In this document: positions 15,448-22,898 of the stretch, in pieces
Layout of the letters: each line of letters opens with the position of its first letter
Position numbering within the stretch: the stretch's first letter is position 1
Assembly: GCA_944389275.1 (NCBI GenBank)
Contig: CALXLT010000017.1
Location: forward strand, 1-40,246
Reading direction: 5' to 3'
Source: an uncultured Spirochaetaceae bacterium
GTDB lineage: Bacteria > Spirochaetota > Spirochaetia > Sphaerochaetales > Sphaerochaetaceae
Length of the DNA: 40,246 bases
Translations under genes and position numbers: made by a program
The notes under the pieces: model-generated
Databases searched by the model: none
What the model was told of the DNA's origin: nothing
What the model saw: the letters and a program-made list of their open reading frames with translations, nothing else

Positions 15448-16081
15448 GAACGCGGAAGGAGAGGGCGAAGGCAACCGCGATAGGAACAAGGGCGATCCAT
15501 ATGCCTTCCATCTGCATAAGCATCACGGCAATATAGGCGGCAGCGGCTCCCGCGTGGAATGAAAGAAGCGTAATGCCGAACGCATGCACGCGTGAGACCT
15601 TTCCATCATCCTTCCCCTGCATCTTCCGCACGATGCCCGTGATGAACTGCCTGAGGTTGTTCGTTGAGAACACCGAGGATATAGCGTAGCCATACGGCCC
15701 CTTCACGAGGCACCACTGCATGGATGTGGCGAGGAACACGGGGTAAAGCGCTATTATGCTGTTCATGTCCTCCGGCATGAAGGCCAGGGCAATGACCGCC
15801 GCGGCATCGGCTGAGAATGCCACCATATTCCTCCAGTCAGGGCGGTTGTCCGTGATGATCACGGAGAGCGCGACACCTGAGGAGAATATCAAAAGCGCTC
15901 CAAGCCTTGCGAGGAAATCAGGGAAGTCCCGGCCCAGAAGATCACCTACAAGGCTCAGCATGTTCATCGTCTCCGCCGAGCCGAACATGAAGCGCGTGAG
16001 GATCGCGTACATGCCGAAGATGCCGCCTATGAAGGCGGCGGCATAGTGTATATGGGCCTCGATCCTGTCCCTGCCGTTCAC
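15431..16081 (-). CDS. DUF1275 (YoaK) family membrane protein
   Basis: A 216-residue integral membrane protein with about six hydrophobic segments. HYAAAFIGGIFGMYAIL near the start and SVFSTNNLRQFITGIV in the middle match the DUF1275/YoaK pattern, in which a (S/T)xNLxxF-like stretch is conserved. The function of the family is not established. The start is GTG 16081, overlapping the stop of the upstream EamA transporter (GTGA), so the two are translationally coupled. The 3' end overlaps the convergent exported-protein gene by 17 bases. Confidence 0.82.
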   Translation of the reverse strand: MNGRDRIEAHIHYAAAFIGGIFGMYAILTRFMFGSAETMNMLSLVGDLLGRDFPDFLARLGALLIFSSGVALSVIITDNRPDWRNMVAFSADAAAVIALAFMPEDMNSIIALYPVFLATSMQWCLVKGPYGYAISSVFSTNNLRQFITGIVRKMQGKDDGKVSRVHAFGITLLSFHAGAAAAYIAVMLMQMEGIWIALVPIAVAFALSFRVLRCKE

Positions 16082-17019
16082 TCGGCCTTACCGTATTTCC
16101 TGTTCACCACGTAAATTCCCGCGGAGACGAGGGCAAGGGCCGCGAGCTTGTTCCACTGCAGGGCCTGGTCAACCTCCCCAAGGAAGATAGCAGAGAGAAG
16201 GACACCGAACAAAGGCGTCATGAAGTTGAATATAGAGACGCGGCTGACAGGGTTGTTCTTCATCAGTATGCCCCATACAGAGTACGCGACAGCCGAGATG
16301 AACGCCATATACAGCAGCAGGATATACGCGGAGGCCTGAGGGACAATCTCTATGCGCCCACCAAGAGCGAAGCCGACGATCATCATGACAAGGCCGCCGA
16401 GTATGAACTGATAGCCGCTGAGCATCACGACCGAGAAGCGCGCGGAGTACTTCTTGGCAAGTATTCCCGAGAGAGCGAGGCTGAGCGTCGATAGAAGGAC
16501 AAGACCTTCTCCCCAGAATGAGAAGTGGAATGACGTGCCTCCATCGAAGGATACATTCATTATGATAAGTCCTGAGAATCCCATGATGCATCCGATGATC
16601 TTGGCTACCGTAAGCTTCTCATAGCGGAAGATGAGAGATGCCATGAGTATCGAGAAGAAGCCGCTTGCCCCCGATAGTATCGTGCCCGTTACGCCGCTTG
16701 TATGGGCAAGGCCGACATAGAAGCAGAAGTACTGCACCATCGTCTGCGCGAGGCTGAGCTTGAGGATCGATGGGAACGAGCCCTTCTCCGGCTTTATGAA
16801 CTTCCCGGCCATGACTGACTGGACGATGATCACGAGTATGCCCGCAAGGAAGAACCTGATGCCTGCAAAGAGGATTATCGAGACAGTATCGGAGCTGGCT
16901 ATGCCGAATGTCTCATATCCGATCTTGATCGCGGGAGTCGCGCTTCCCCATAGAAAGCAGCTGAGCATTGCCAGCAGGAACACCACCCATAGCCTGCTGA
17001 GCTTGTTATCGTTTTCCAT
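16078..17019 (-). CDS. DMT-superfamily (EamA) transporter
   Basis: A 313-residue protein with ten predicted transmembrane helices in two EamA halves. The first half starts LAMLSCFLWGSATPAIKIGYE and the second contains GEGLVLLSTLSLALSGILAKKY and PLFGVLLSAIFLGE. It ends with the charged tail NRKYGKAE. Family members export small metabolites such as amino acids; the substrate here cannot be told. GGAGGGAA precedes the ATG. The leader contains TTCCCTC 5' of the ribosome site, able to pair with GAGGGAA. It forms an operon with the DUF1275 gene. Confidence 0.9.
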   Translation of the reverse strand: MENDNKLSRLWVVFLLAMLSCFLWGSATPAIKIGYETFGIASSDTVSIILFAGIRFFLAGILVIIVQSVMAGKFIKPEKGSFPSILKLSLAQTMVQYFCFYVGLAHTSGVTGTILSGASGFFSILMASLIFRYEKLTVAKIIGCIMGFSGLIIMNVSFDGGTSFHFSFWGEGLVLLSTLSLALSGILAKKYSARFSVVMLSGYQFILGGLVMMIVGFALGGRIEIVPQASAYILLLYMAFISAVAYSVWGILMKNNPVSRVSIFNFMTPLFGVLLSAIFLGEVDQALQWNKLAALALVSAGIYVVNRKYGKAE

Positions 17020-17076
17020 ATTCCCTCCAAAGAGACGTCAATGACGCTAAACCAAAGAGGGAAAAGGTGCAATACC

Positions 17077-18552
17077 TCAGAAATATGAACGGAAGGAAGA
17101 AGGACTGGGAACCTTCAGCGAAAATGATGAGAGGGAGTCTATCATAAGGTCCTGCATATCCTCCGAGAAGCTTCTCACGAGCTCGCCTCTCCTATACGCG
17201 TCATGCCCGCCGCTCCCTGTAGCCCTGTAGCCGTTCGCCGCGACAAGAAGCAGGGTGTCAGGATTGGCAAGGAGATCGACTCCGTTTCTTTCCATCCTCA
17301 CGACACGGCGCCCCTTCTCCTTCCTGTAGTCGAAGGCATAATCCAGCCCCCTGTATAGATCGAAGTTGTAGCGCTCGTTCTTTCCCGGAGCGAATGACGG
17401 GGAGACAGCAGGGACACCGTCGATTATGTCTATGTACTCAGCGCTCCTCTCCATCGCCTCCCTCAGGTCCCCGGCTCTCATCCGCAGAAGCACCATCGTG
17501 TTTGTAAAAGGATAGGAGGCAAGGACGGCAGATAAAGTGACATCCGGTCCTACCGAGGTGAAGTTGTTGGCGAGGGCCGCCACGGCGACGTCCGCACCTG
17601 TGAGCTTTAGCTCTATATCGCAGATGAAGTCCGCGAGCGACGATCCATAAAGAGCGCTCTCGACATATCCACGGTCCTCGAGGACGCCATCCACATGCCC
17701 TATCACATCAGAAAGCGATGCCACGGCCTCATTCTCCTCGCTGCATTGAGCGGCAAAGGTCGCCATCGAGGGCGAAAGAGGAAGGGAGGAGGAGCATCGT
17801 ATCATGCGCTCTGAATGGCTGCCGTCTCTCTGAAGGGAAAGCTCCGCGGCCCACTCGCCTCTCCATCCAGTCTGGAGGACAGTCGTCCTTCCCTCCGCGC
17901 GAGGCTCTATGACCTGATGCTGATGGCCTGTAAGGAGATAATCAAAGCCAAGCGGGATGATTTCATCCGCCCTGTTCTCCCTGATAGCCCCGCGCTCATT
18001 GCCGAAGCCTCCATGATAGATGCAGATCGAGAAGTCGTGGGGGATTGCCTTCATGGCCTCGGTCTCACGCCTCAATGCTTCCACACTATCGGTGATCCTG
18101 ACGCCCTTGAGGCCTGGATTCCAGATATTCACGTAATCGGTGACGGCTCCTGTGACGAAGAGCCTTATGCCGCCACGCTCTATCACGGCATGCCGCTCGA
18201 TGCCAAGCTCCCCTCTCTCATCCTCTACATTCGCCGCTACCGCAGCGGCATCCAAAGATGAAAGGAGGGAGGAAAGCGCCTCGTAGCCGAAATCGAAGTC
18301 ATGGTTGCCGGGAGTGAAGACATCAAGGCCAGCGGCATTGAATGCACTGGCGGGGGGAAGGATGGAAGAGCCTTTTCGGAGCGCGTGCCTGATAAGAGGC
18401 GAACCCTGAAGCACGTCCCCTCCATCCAGCACGACAGATCCATCCTCAAACGCCGACGCAAGATGGGCATAGCCCATATCGATGACGCCAGGATGGATAT
18501 AATCGGTAGGAAACAGATATGAATGGGTGTCGCTGGTGAAATATACCTTCAT
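17077..18552 (-). CDS. Cytoplasmic 5'-nucleotidase / UshA-family metallophosphoesterase
   Basis: A 491-residue enzyme of the bifunctional nucleotidase family. Metallophosphoesterase motifs: TSDTHSYL (residues 6-13), LDGGDVLQG (42-50), TPGNHDFDFG (80-89) and LLTGHQHQV (about 206). The C-terminal 5'-nucleotidase domain carries ALANNFTSVG and ends with a nucleotide-pocket region around YRATGSGGHDAY. Unlike UshA it has no signal peptide, so it should act in the cytoplasm, as YunD of Bacillus does. It probably removes phosphate from nucleotides or nucleotide sugars. The ATG overlaps the stop of the YwaF-like gene by four bases and it closes the run that starts with the zinc-ribbon gene. Confidence 0.9.
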   Translation of the reverse strand: MKVYFTSDTHSYLFPTDYIHPGVIDMGYAHLASAFEDGSVVLDGGDVLQGSPLIRHALRKGSSILPPASAFNAAGLDVFTPGNHDFDFGYEALSSLLSSLDAAAVAANVEDERGELGIERHAVIERGGIRLFVTGAVTDYVNIWNPGLKGVRITDSVEALRRETEAMKAIPHDFSICIYHGGFGNERGAIRENRADEIIPLGFDYLLTGHQHQVIEPRAEGRTTVLQTGWRGEWAAELSLQRDGSHSERMIRCSSSLPLSPSMATFAAQCSEENEAVASLSDVIGHVDGVLEDRGYVESALYGSSLADFICDIELKLTGADVAVAALANNFTSVGPDVTLSAVLASYPFTNTMVLLRMRAGDLREAMERSAEYIDIIDGVPAVSPSFAPGKNERYNFDLYRGLDYAFDYRKEKGRRVVRMERNGVDLLANPDTLLLVAANGYRATGSGGHDAYRRGELVRSFSEDMQDLMIDSLSSFSLKVPSPSSFRSYF

Positions 18553-19274
18553 CTCCTCCTCTCCAGATGCATAGGGATCATATACATGGGAAGCCAGCAG
18601 ATAGCGGCTATCACGGGGAAGGCAATGAGATAGCCCTTCCCTATATATCTTTCCAATAAGCCAAGCGGATTGCCCTCATCGCCGCTTGAGAGGAAGAAGA
18701 AATTCGTCCCGAACGCAGCATTCGCCGCATAGGCCACGGCCGCAAGGGCCAGGAAGATGGCAACGACGTACCTAAGCCTCCCCGCGCTCGGGCGGAAGCC
18801 TCCATAAAGCAGCATCGCCGTGTATATGACGATAAGTCCATGGATGGAGAAGCTATGGATCGATTCATAGTTGCAGCACGGAAGCATCGCCGTCCAGTTC
18901 GGGAACACAAGCGCCATGGCCGCTGTCGGAAGCGACACGGCATAGAGGAACTCGGCAGCGATGCTACTTCGGGTAAGCGCGTGGGCAATGATCGCGAATA
19001 TTGAGATCGAGCATATATGCAGGGGAAGGAACGCCCAGTTCCACTGCCCTGTCGCAATCGGCACGATATCCTTGAAAAGCTCATCCGCGAGGGAGAGGGC
19101 CGCGAGGACAAGAAGGACGACGCGCTGTCCTTTCCCGTCCATCGTCCGGTACTCCCTGCCAAGCACGGCGATCACGGCAGCTATCATCAGCAGCCAAAGG
19201 AGATGGCCTGGGGAGTATGATCCCATGCCAAGCCCATCGCCAATCGTGTACTTGGTGAGGAGGAAGCTATCCAT
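18549..19274 (-). CDS. YwaF-like (TIGR02206 type) integral membrane protein
   Basis: A 241-residue protein with about seven hydrophobic helices. GQWNWAFLPLHICSISIF and NYESIHSFSIHGLIVIYT, with AMALVFPNW between them, are the typical conserved stretches of the YwaF/TIGR02206 family (recalled, not searched). It ends with a positively charged tail (MHLERRR). The family has no established function. The start is ATG 19274, which shares its A with the stop of cmk; GTG one codon earlier is possible. It is coupled at both ends to nucleotide-metabolism genes. Confidence 0.85.
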   Translation of the reverse strand: MDSFLLTKYTIGDGLGMGSYSPGHLLWLLMIAAVIAVLGREYRTMDGKGQRVVLLVLAALSLADELFKDIVPIATGQWNWAFLPLHICSISIFAIIAHALTRSSIAAEFLYAVSLPTAAMALVFPNWTAMLPCCNYESIHSFSIHGLIVIYTAMLLYGGFRPSAGRLRYVVAIFLALAAVAYAANAAFGTNFFFLSSGDEGNPLGLLERYIGKGYLIAFPVIAAICWLPMYMIPMHLERRR

Positions 19275-19795
19275 CACATCCTCTTCCCGGCTTCGCTGAT
19301 GATGATCGACGCGATCTCCTCCGGCGTCTTGTCATCTGTATCGATTATGATATCTGCGACGCTCTCGGGCTTCGTGTTGTCTATCCCGTAGATATCCATA
19401 TAGCGCTTGGTGTTGGCCTTGTCGCGCCGCACGGTCTCAGCGTAGCGTTCCTCGTAGCTGCCGCCCTCACGCTTGAATATCCTCTTCGCGCGCGTTTCAG
19501 GGGTTGCCCTGAGATACACCTTGAGATCAGCCTTCTCGGCCATCCATATGGCAAGGCGTGAGCCGAGCACGCAGTCCTTCTCGGCCATGGCCATCTCCGT
19601 CTGCCTCCTGTCAAGCTCCTTGTCTATCGAGTGGTCAGACTCAGCCATCTGGCTCAGCGTCCAGAAATCAACGCCCTTCTCCTCTGCAAGCTGGCGGAAC
19701 GTGAAGTTTATCATCGGGAATCCAAGACGTTCGGAAACGAGCTTCGTAACCGTCGTGTTGCCGCAGCCGCTCTCTGATGAAATAGCTATCCTCAT
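19274..19795 (-). CDS. cmk: (d)CMP kinase, spirochaete/archaeal-type
   Basis: A 173-residue nucleoside monophosphate kinase of the short Cmk class. It should phosphorylate CMP and dCMP with ATP in the cytoplasm. The P-loop region reads ISSESGCGNTTVTKL (residues 5-19); the usual Walker A Lys is Asn here. GFPMINFTFRQLAEE, CVLGSRLAIWMAEKADLKVYL and KRIFKREGGS (the lid) follow, as in relatives I recall from spirochaetes. It overlaps the end of yicC by four bases. A second Cmk-like protein is encoded at 27380-28021. Confidence 0.88.
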   Translation of the reverse strand: MRIAISSESGCGNTTVTKLVSERLGFPMINFTFRQLAEEKGVDFWTLSQMAESDHSIDKELDRRQTEMAMAEKDCVLGSRLAIWMAEKADLKVYLRATPETRAKRIFKREGGSYEERYAETVRRDKANTKRYMDIYGIDNTKPESVADIIIDTDDKTPEEIASIIISEAGKRM

Positions 19796-20652
19796 TCTAT
19801 GTTCCTCAACTGTTCCCTGATGTCCTCTATATTATCCTTCATGGAGACAACCGCATGATTGATCTCCACGAGCTGGCTCTTTGAAGCGATCGTGTTGCAC
19901 TCCCTCTGCATCTCCTGGCAAAGGAAGTCAAGCTTCTTGCCCACAGCCTCATCGGAGGAGACGAGCTTATCGTACTCCGCGATATGCACCCTGAGCCTCG
20001 AGACCTCCTCGTTTATCGAGTACTTGACGAGAATCGCGGCAAGCTCCTGCATGAAGTCAGGATTGCTGCCTTTCTCTCCCGTAAGCGCCTCATACTTCTC
20101 CGAGAGAAGCCTGCGGTAATGCTCCTCAAGCTCCGCCGATCTAGCCTCTATCGATGAAAGGGATTCCTTGAAGCGCGCGCCGAGCCTCATCAGGTCCGCC
20201 CGGGTCCCTTCCCCTTCCCTCTCCTTCTCCCTGGAGAACGCGGAAAGCGCGCTATCCAAAGCGCTCTGGAATGATTCAAGGTAGATGTCCGAAGAGACCT
20301 CGGTATCCGGGACGACGATGCCATCGATGGAAAGATAATCGGAGACGGAGGCTCTCTCGCCTGTCATGTCCTCGATGATGGAGAAAGCCCTCCTGTACTC
20401 ATCAAGAAGCCCCTCATCGACGTTTATGCGCACCGATGAGCGGAGGACCTTGAGCTTGGCGGAGACCTCGACATGGCCTCTCTCCGCGACATTGCGCACC
20501 GCGCTGTCTATGATGCCCTCGAAAGGAACGAGCGGCGTGGATAGATTCTTTATTATATCGAGATAGCGGTTATTGTAGCTCTTGACTGCAACCTCTATCG
20601 TATAGTCCTCGGTACGGGCCACCGCGTGGCCATATCCTGTCATGCTTCTCAT
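19792..20652 (-). CDS. yicC: YicC family endoribonuclease
   Basis: A 286-residue protein. It opens MRSMTGYGHAVA, the family's hallmark, and contains SYNNRYLDIIKNL (the 'N-N-R-hydrophobic-L' segment). It ends with the DUF1732 region: DFLCQEMQRECNTIASKS and then MKDNIEDIREQLRNIE. YicC proteins are endoribonucleases linked to small-RNA decay and stationary-phase fitness in E. coli. The start is ATG 20652, not the longer frame to 20682. There is no ribosome site; instead TATACT ends seven bases upstream with TTGAAC 18 bases before it. The gene is likely the head of the yicC-cmk-ywaF-nucleotidase transcript. Confidence 0.94.
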   Translation of the reverse strand: MRSMTGYGHAVARTEDYTIEVAVKSYNNRYLDIIKNLSTPLVPFEGIIDSAVRNVAERGHVEVSAKLKVLRSSVRINVDEGLLDEYRRAFSIIEDMTGERASVSDYLSIDGIVVPDTEVSSDIYLESFQSALDSALSAFSREKEREGEGTRADLMRLGARFKESLSSIEARSAELEEHYRRLLSEKYEALTGEKGSNPDFMQELAAILVKYSINEEVSRLRVHIAEYDKLVSSDEAVGKKLDFLCQEMQRECNTIASKSQLVEINHAVVSMKDNIEDIREQLRNIE

Positions 20653-20659
20653 AGCAATG

Positions 20660-20689
20660 AGTATATGGGAAGCGGCGGTCAACGTTCAA
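20660..20689 (-). promoter_or_regulatory. Candidate leaderless promoter of yicC
   Basis: TTGAAC (20684-20689), an 18-base spacer and TATACT (20660-20665) end seven bases before the yicC ATG. The -35 lies inside the last codons of the upstream gene. Confidence 0.55.
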
Positions 20690-21095
20690 GGATTATGGTG
20701 ATGGCGTCCTTCGCATCCTCTGCCGCCGCAGAGACCAAAGAGACAGCCTTTTCCCTGTCCTGGGTGATGAATGCCGATGAGAGACGGCGCGGGACAGGAG
20801 AGAATATGACGCCGTCTATGATAGACATGAATGCCTTGTAAGGCTTCAGCGCGCCATCGCCTATAACGACAAGATAAGGCGCGGATGACAATGCGGACGC
20901 CCAGGCGCGTGGAGAAGAGAGGGCCGCCTCTGTCGGTATGAACACCACGGCTTCAGGCGCCTCTTCCCTTATGATGCGGGAGGCCTCCTTGCTGTCTGAA
21001 ACCTTGAAGGACTTCCCTATTGGAACGAAAAGAGAGGATGCCTCTACAGCGATCCTCCCCCTTTCATCTTCTTTCTTCCTTGATCTGAAGATCAT
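20679..21095 (-). CDS. Unknown protein, small Rossmann-like
   Basis: A 138-residue protein beginning MIFRSRKKEDERGRIAVEASS. Alternating strands and helices (EAVVFIPTEAALSSPRAWASAL, then PYLVVIGDGALKPYKAF and DAITIILER) suggest a single alpha/beta domain of receiver-like or Rossmann-like shape, but no phosphoacceptor or nucleotide motif is evident. The start is ATG 21095, one base after the stop region of the zinc-ribbon gene. The frame is open further upstream to 21320, but that part overlaps the zinc-ribbon gene and a terminator and lacks a start with a ribosome site. Not recognised. Confidence 0.65.
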   Translation of the reverse strand: MIFRSRKKEDERGRIAVEASSLFVPIGKSFKVSDSKEASRIIREEAPEAVVFIPTEAALSSPRAWASALSSAPYLVVIGDGALKPYKAFMSIIDGVIFSPVPRRLSSAFITQDREKAVSLVSAAAEDAKDAITIILER

Positions 21096-21096
21096 C

Positions 21097-21261
21097 TTAC
21101 TTGGAAAGCTTAGCGTTGCATTCCTTGCAGATCTTGACCTTGTTTCCATCGATTTCCTTCTCGTAAAGGCACTTGATGGAAGTCCTCTTGCAGACCGGGC
21201 ATGTTGCCCTTCCGTTGTTGAACTGATCGCGGATACCTGTTCCTCTATGTGCTTTGGACAT
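21097..21261 (-). CDS. Small zinc-ribbon protein (54 residues)
   Basis: A very short protein with two CxxC knuckles: CPVC at residues 21-24 and CKEC at 45-48, separated by a Lys-rich beta hairpin. The N-terminus MSKAHRGTGIRDQFNNGRAT and the high Lys/Arg content suggest RNA or ribosome binding. It resembles short zinc-ribbon ribosomal proteins in size and charge but is not one I can name. AAGGAG lies six bases before the ATG, and a promoter is visible upstream. The next gene begins one base past its stop. Confidence 0.8.
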   Translation of the reverse strand: MSKAHRGTGIRDQFNNGRATCPVCKRTSIKCLYEKEIDGNKVKICKECNAKLSK

Positions 21262-21290
21262 TTTCCACTCCTTATAAGAATTACCCCGCT

Positions 21291-21320
21291 ACTGTACCCC
21301 AAAAACAAAGAGGGCGTCAA
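21291..21320 (-). promoter_or_regulatory. Candidate promoter of the zinc-ribbon gene
   Basis: TTGACG (21315-21320), 18 bases, then TACAGT (21291-21296) on the minus strand. The -35 is embedded in the downstream arm of the preceding terminator hairpin, so the two elements share DNA. Confidence 0.5.
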
Positions 21321-21342
21321 TCATATGGGCATGACTGACGCC
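21313..21342 (-). terminator. Terminator after the two-helix membrane protein
   Basis: The minus strand has GGCGTCAGTCAT, loop GCCCAT and ATGATTGACGCC: 12 base pairs with one G-T wobble, followed by CTCTTTGTTTTT. It lies a few bases after the stop codon at 21348. Confidence 0.88.
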
Positions 21343-21347
21343 TTCTT

Positions 21348-21740
21348 TCAGGCTTCGCTATCTCCGCTGCCGCTTTCAGCAGGCTCATGGACCTCGGCGT
21401 CTATGGCCTCCTTGCGGGCCTTCACGGCCTCCGCCTTATCGGCCTTTGCCTCTCGTTCCTTCGTCTCCTTGTCCTCCTTATCCTTCCTTATGTTCAGTAT
21501 GAAGGATATGACAAGGGCGACAAGGCCTCCGTTGAAGAGCATGTGGCCGAATGTAGTGGCCGCGTGGCCAGCTCCGATCAGCGAGCTGGAATACCTCACC
21601 TGGTATGACACGAAGCCATGGCTGTATGAGTGCCAATAGCTATGTGGGGAATCAAGATAGACCCCGTAGATCGAAAGCCCCAGTCCCATGATGATAAGGA
21701 CTATGGCGATTATAAGCGCCGTAAGCGCACTCTTCCTCAT
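21348..21740 (-). CDS. Two-helix membrane protein with a charged coiled-coil tail
   Basis: A 130-residue protein. Hydrophobic helices lie at about residues 5-26 (LTALIIAIVLIIMGLGLSIYG) and 66-83 (MLFNGGLVALVISFILNI), with an aromatic loop between them (SPHSYWHSYSHGF). The last 45 residues are almost entirely Lys/Glu/Asp/Ala (DKEDKETKEREAKADKAEAV), a likely cytoplasmic coiled coil. AGGAGG precedes the ATG at 21740 by eight bases; longer frames to 21800 lack a ribosome site. No family recognised. Confidence 0.75.
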   Translation of the reverse strand: MRKSALTALIIAIVLIIMGLGLSIYGVYLDSPHSYWHSYSHGFVSYQVRYSSSLIGAGHAATTFGHMLFNGGLVALVISFILNIRKDKEDKETKEREAKADKAEAVKARKEAIDAEVHEPAESGSGDSEA

Positions 21741-21818
21741 CTTCAATGCCTCCTGAAAGAGGAGATAGCACCAAAAAGGAAGGAAGTCATCATGGTTCAC
21801 CGAATCTTTACAATCTCT

Positions 21819-22409
21819 TCAGCTTCGCTTCACGGCATGGATCGAAGTGACCTTCCCTAGGTCCGGATTGTCATCGCTCTCTATCGCCTTAACGTCAAAG
21901 CCGATGATGGAGAGGGCCATGATCACGTCCTCGGGGGTATAGCGTTTCATATAGATCTTCTCATCCATGGAATACCAGGAGTCAACAAGCTTCTTGGGGT
22001 AAGGAGAGATCTTGCCTGATGAGGGGAACGAAAGATAGAGGTTACCGCCTCCATTGAGCGCGTCATGAAGCGAGAAGAGATAAGGGGTAAGCTCCCTTGT
22101 ATCGAGCGTGTTCACGGCAAGGACCGATACAGCGACATCAAAGCCGGTGCCCTTGTATTCATTGAAGGGCATAAGCACCTTCTCAAGCTTCTCATCCTCC
22201 TCGCTCGCGGCATCAAGCACATACGCCCTGTCCGTGACCACCACTATCCCGGCATCCGGATAAAGCTTGCGGCATACAGAGGCAAGGAAAGCGGAGAATG
22301 GGCCGGAAAGAAGTATCCTGGAGGCTTCTTCCCTCATGCACCCAAGCTCTCCTATATACCTGAAGAGCTCAGCGTTATCATACATCCAGTATCCAATCGG
22401 GTTATCCAT
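21819..22409 (-). CDS. Putative methyltransferase-fold protein, function unknown
   Basis: A 196-residue protein. The order of elements (YPDAGIVVVTDRA, FDVAVSVLAVNTLD, LNGGGNLYLSFPSSGK, YTPEDVIMALSIIGFDVKAIES) resembles the second half of a class I SAM methyltransferase, but the glycine-rich SAM loop is not visible; it may be degenerate. It lies nine bases after the acetyltransferase gene but has its own promoter candidate: TTGTCC and TAATAT spaced by 17, with the -10 ending six bases before the ATG. There is no Shine-Dalgarno sequence at a usable distance. Confidence 0.65.
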   Translation of the reverse strand: MDNPIGYWMYDNAELFRYIGELGCMREEASRILLSGPFSAFLASVCRKLYPDAGIVVVTDRAYVLDAASEEDEKLEKVLMPFNEYKGTGFDVAVSVLAVNTLDTRELTPYLFSLHDALNGGGNLYLSFPSSGKISPYPKKLVDSWYSMDEKIYMKRYTPEDVIMALSIIGFDVKAIESDDNPDLGKVTSIHAVKRS

Positions 22410-22415
22410 ACAGCA

Positions 22416-22444
22416 ATATTACAGCTCCCGGAAATACGGGACAA
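22416..22444 (-). promoter_or_regulatory. Candidate leaderless promoter inside the end of the acetyltransferase gene
   Basis: TTGTCC (22439-22444), 17 bases, TAATAT (22416-22421), then six bases to the ATG at 22409. The TAA stop codon of the upstream gene forms the first half of the -10. Confidence 0.55.
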
Positions 22445-22898
22445 TATCCTCATAGCGGCCATCCTTCATGCAAAACCCTCCAGGAATCGTGCCAAGAGGA
22501 GTGAAGCCAAGGCGCTCATATAGATGCCGAGCATGGATGTTGGTACGCACCACGGCGTTGAACTGCATTATCCGGAATCCAAGGCGGCGCCCCGCTTCCA
22601 TAGAATCGAGCACAAGTCTCTCCCCTATATGAAGCCCTCTCTTATCGCTTCGCACAGCATAGCTGCAATTGCATATATGAGCGCAGCGGCCGACGTTGTT
22701 GGGATGGAGGATGTACAGCCCAACGATCTCGCCATCTGCGTCGGCTACAGCCGCGCGGCTCTGGGATGAGAAGAAGGACGCGGCTGCCTCCAGATCCAGG
22801 ATCTCTGTCTGAGGAAAAGCTATCCCCTCCTCGACAACGCTGTTCCAGATCTCCATCATCGCCGGGATATCATCAGGGGAGAAGGCGCGGATCTCCAT
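22419..22898 (-). CDS. GNAT-family N-acetyltransferase
   Basis: A 159-residue acetyl-CoA-dependent acetyltransferase. It opens MEIRAFSPDDIPAMMEIWN, and AVRSDKRGLHIGERLVLDSM covers the acetyl-CoA loop (R-G-x-x-I-G; the canonical Gln/Arg-x-x-Gly is slightly altered). NIHARHLYERLGFTPLGTIP is the usual C-terminal helix and strand. The substrate is unknown. The ATG shares a base with the stop of the phosphorylase gene, so it is translated together with the purine cluster. Confidence 0.88.
   Translation of the reverse strand: MEIRAFSPDDIPAMMEIWNSVVEEGIAFPQTEILDLEAAASFFSSQSRAAVADADGEIVGLYILHPNNVGRCAHICNCSYAVRSDKRGLHIGERLVLDSMEAGRRLGFRIMQFNAVVRTNIHARHLYERLGFTPLGTIPGGFCMKDGRYEDIVPYFREL

Noticed and set aside
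20679..21320. A 213-codon reading frame covering the unknown protein and extending upstream
   Set aside because: The upstream 75 codons overlap the zinc-ribbon gene, a promoter and a terminator. The protein-like part begins at ATG 21095.
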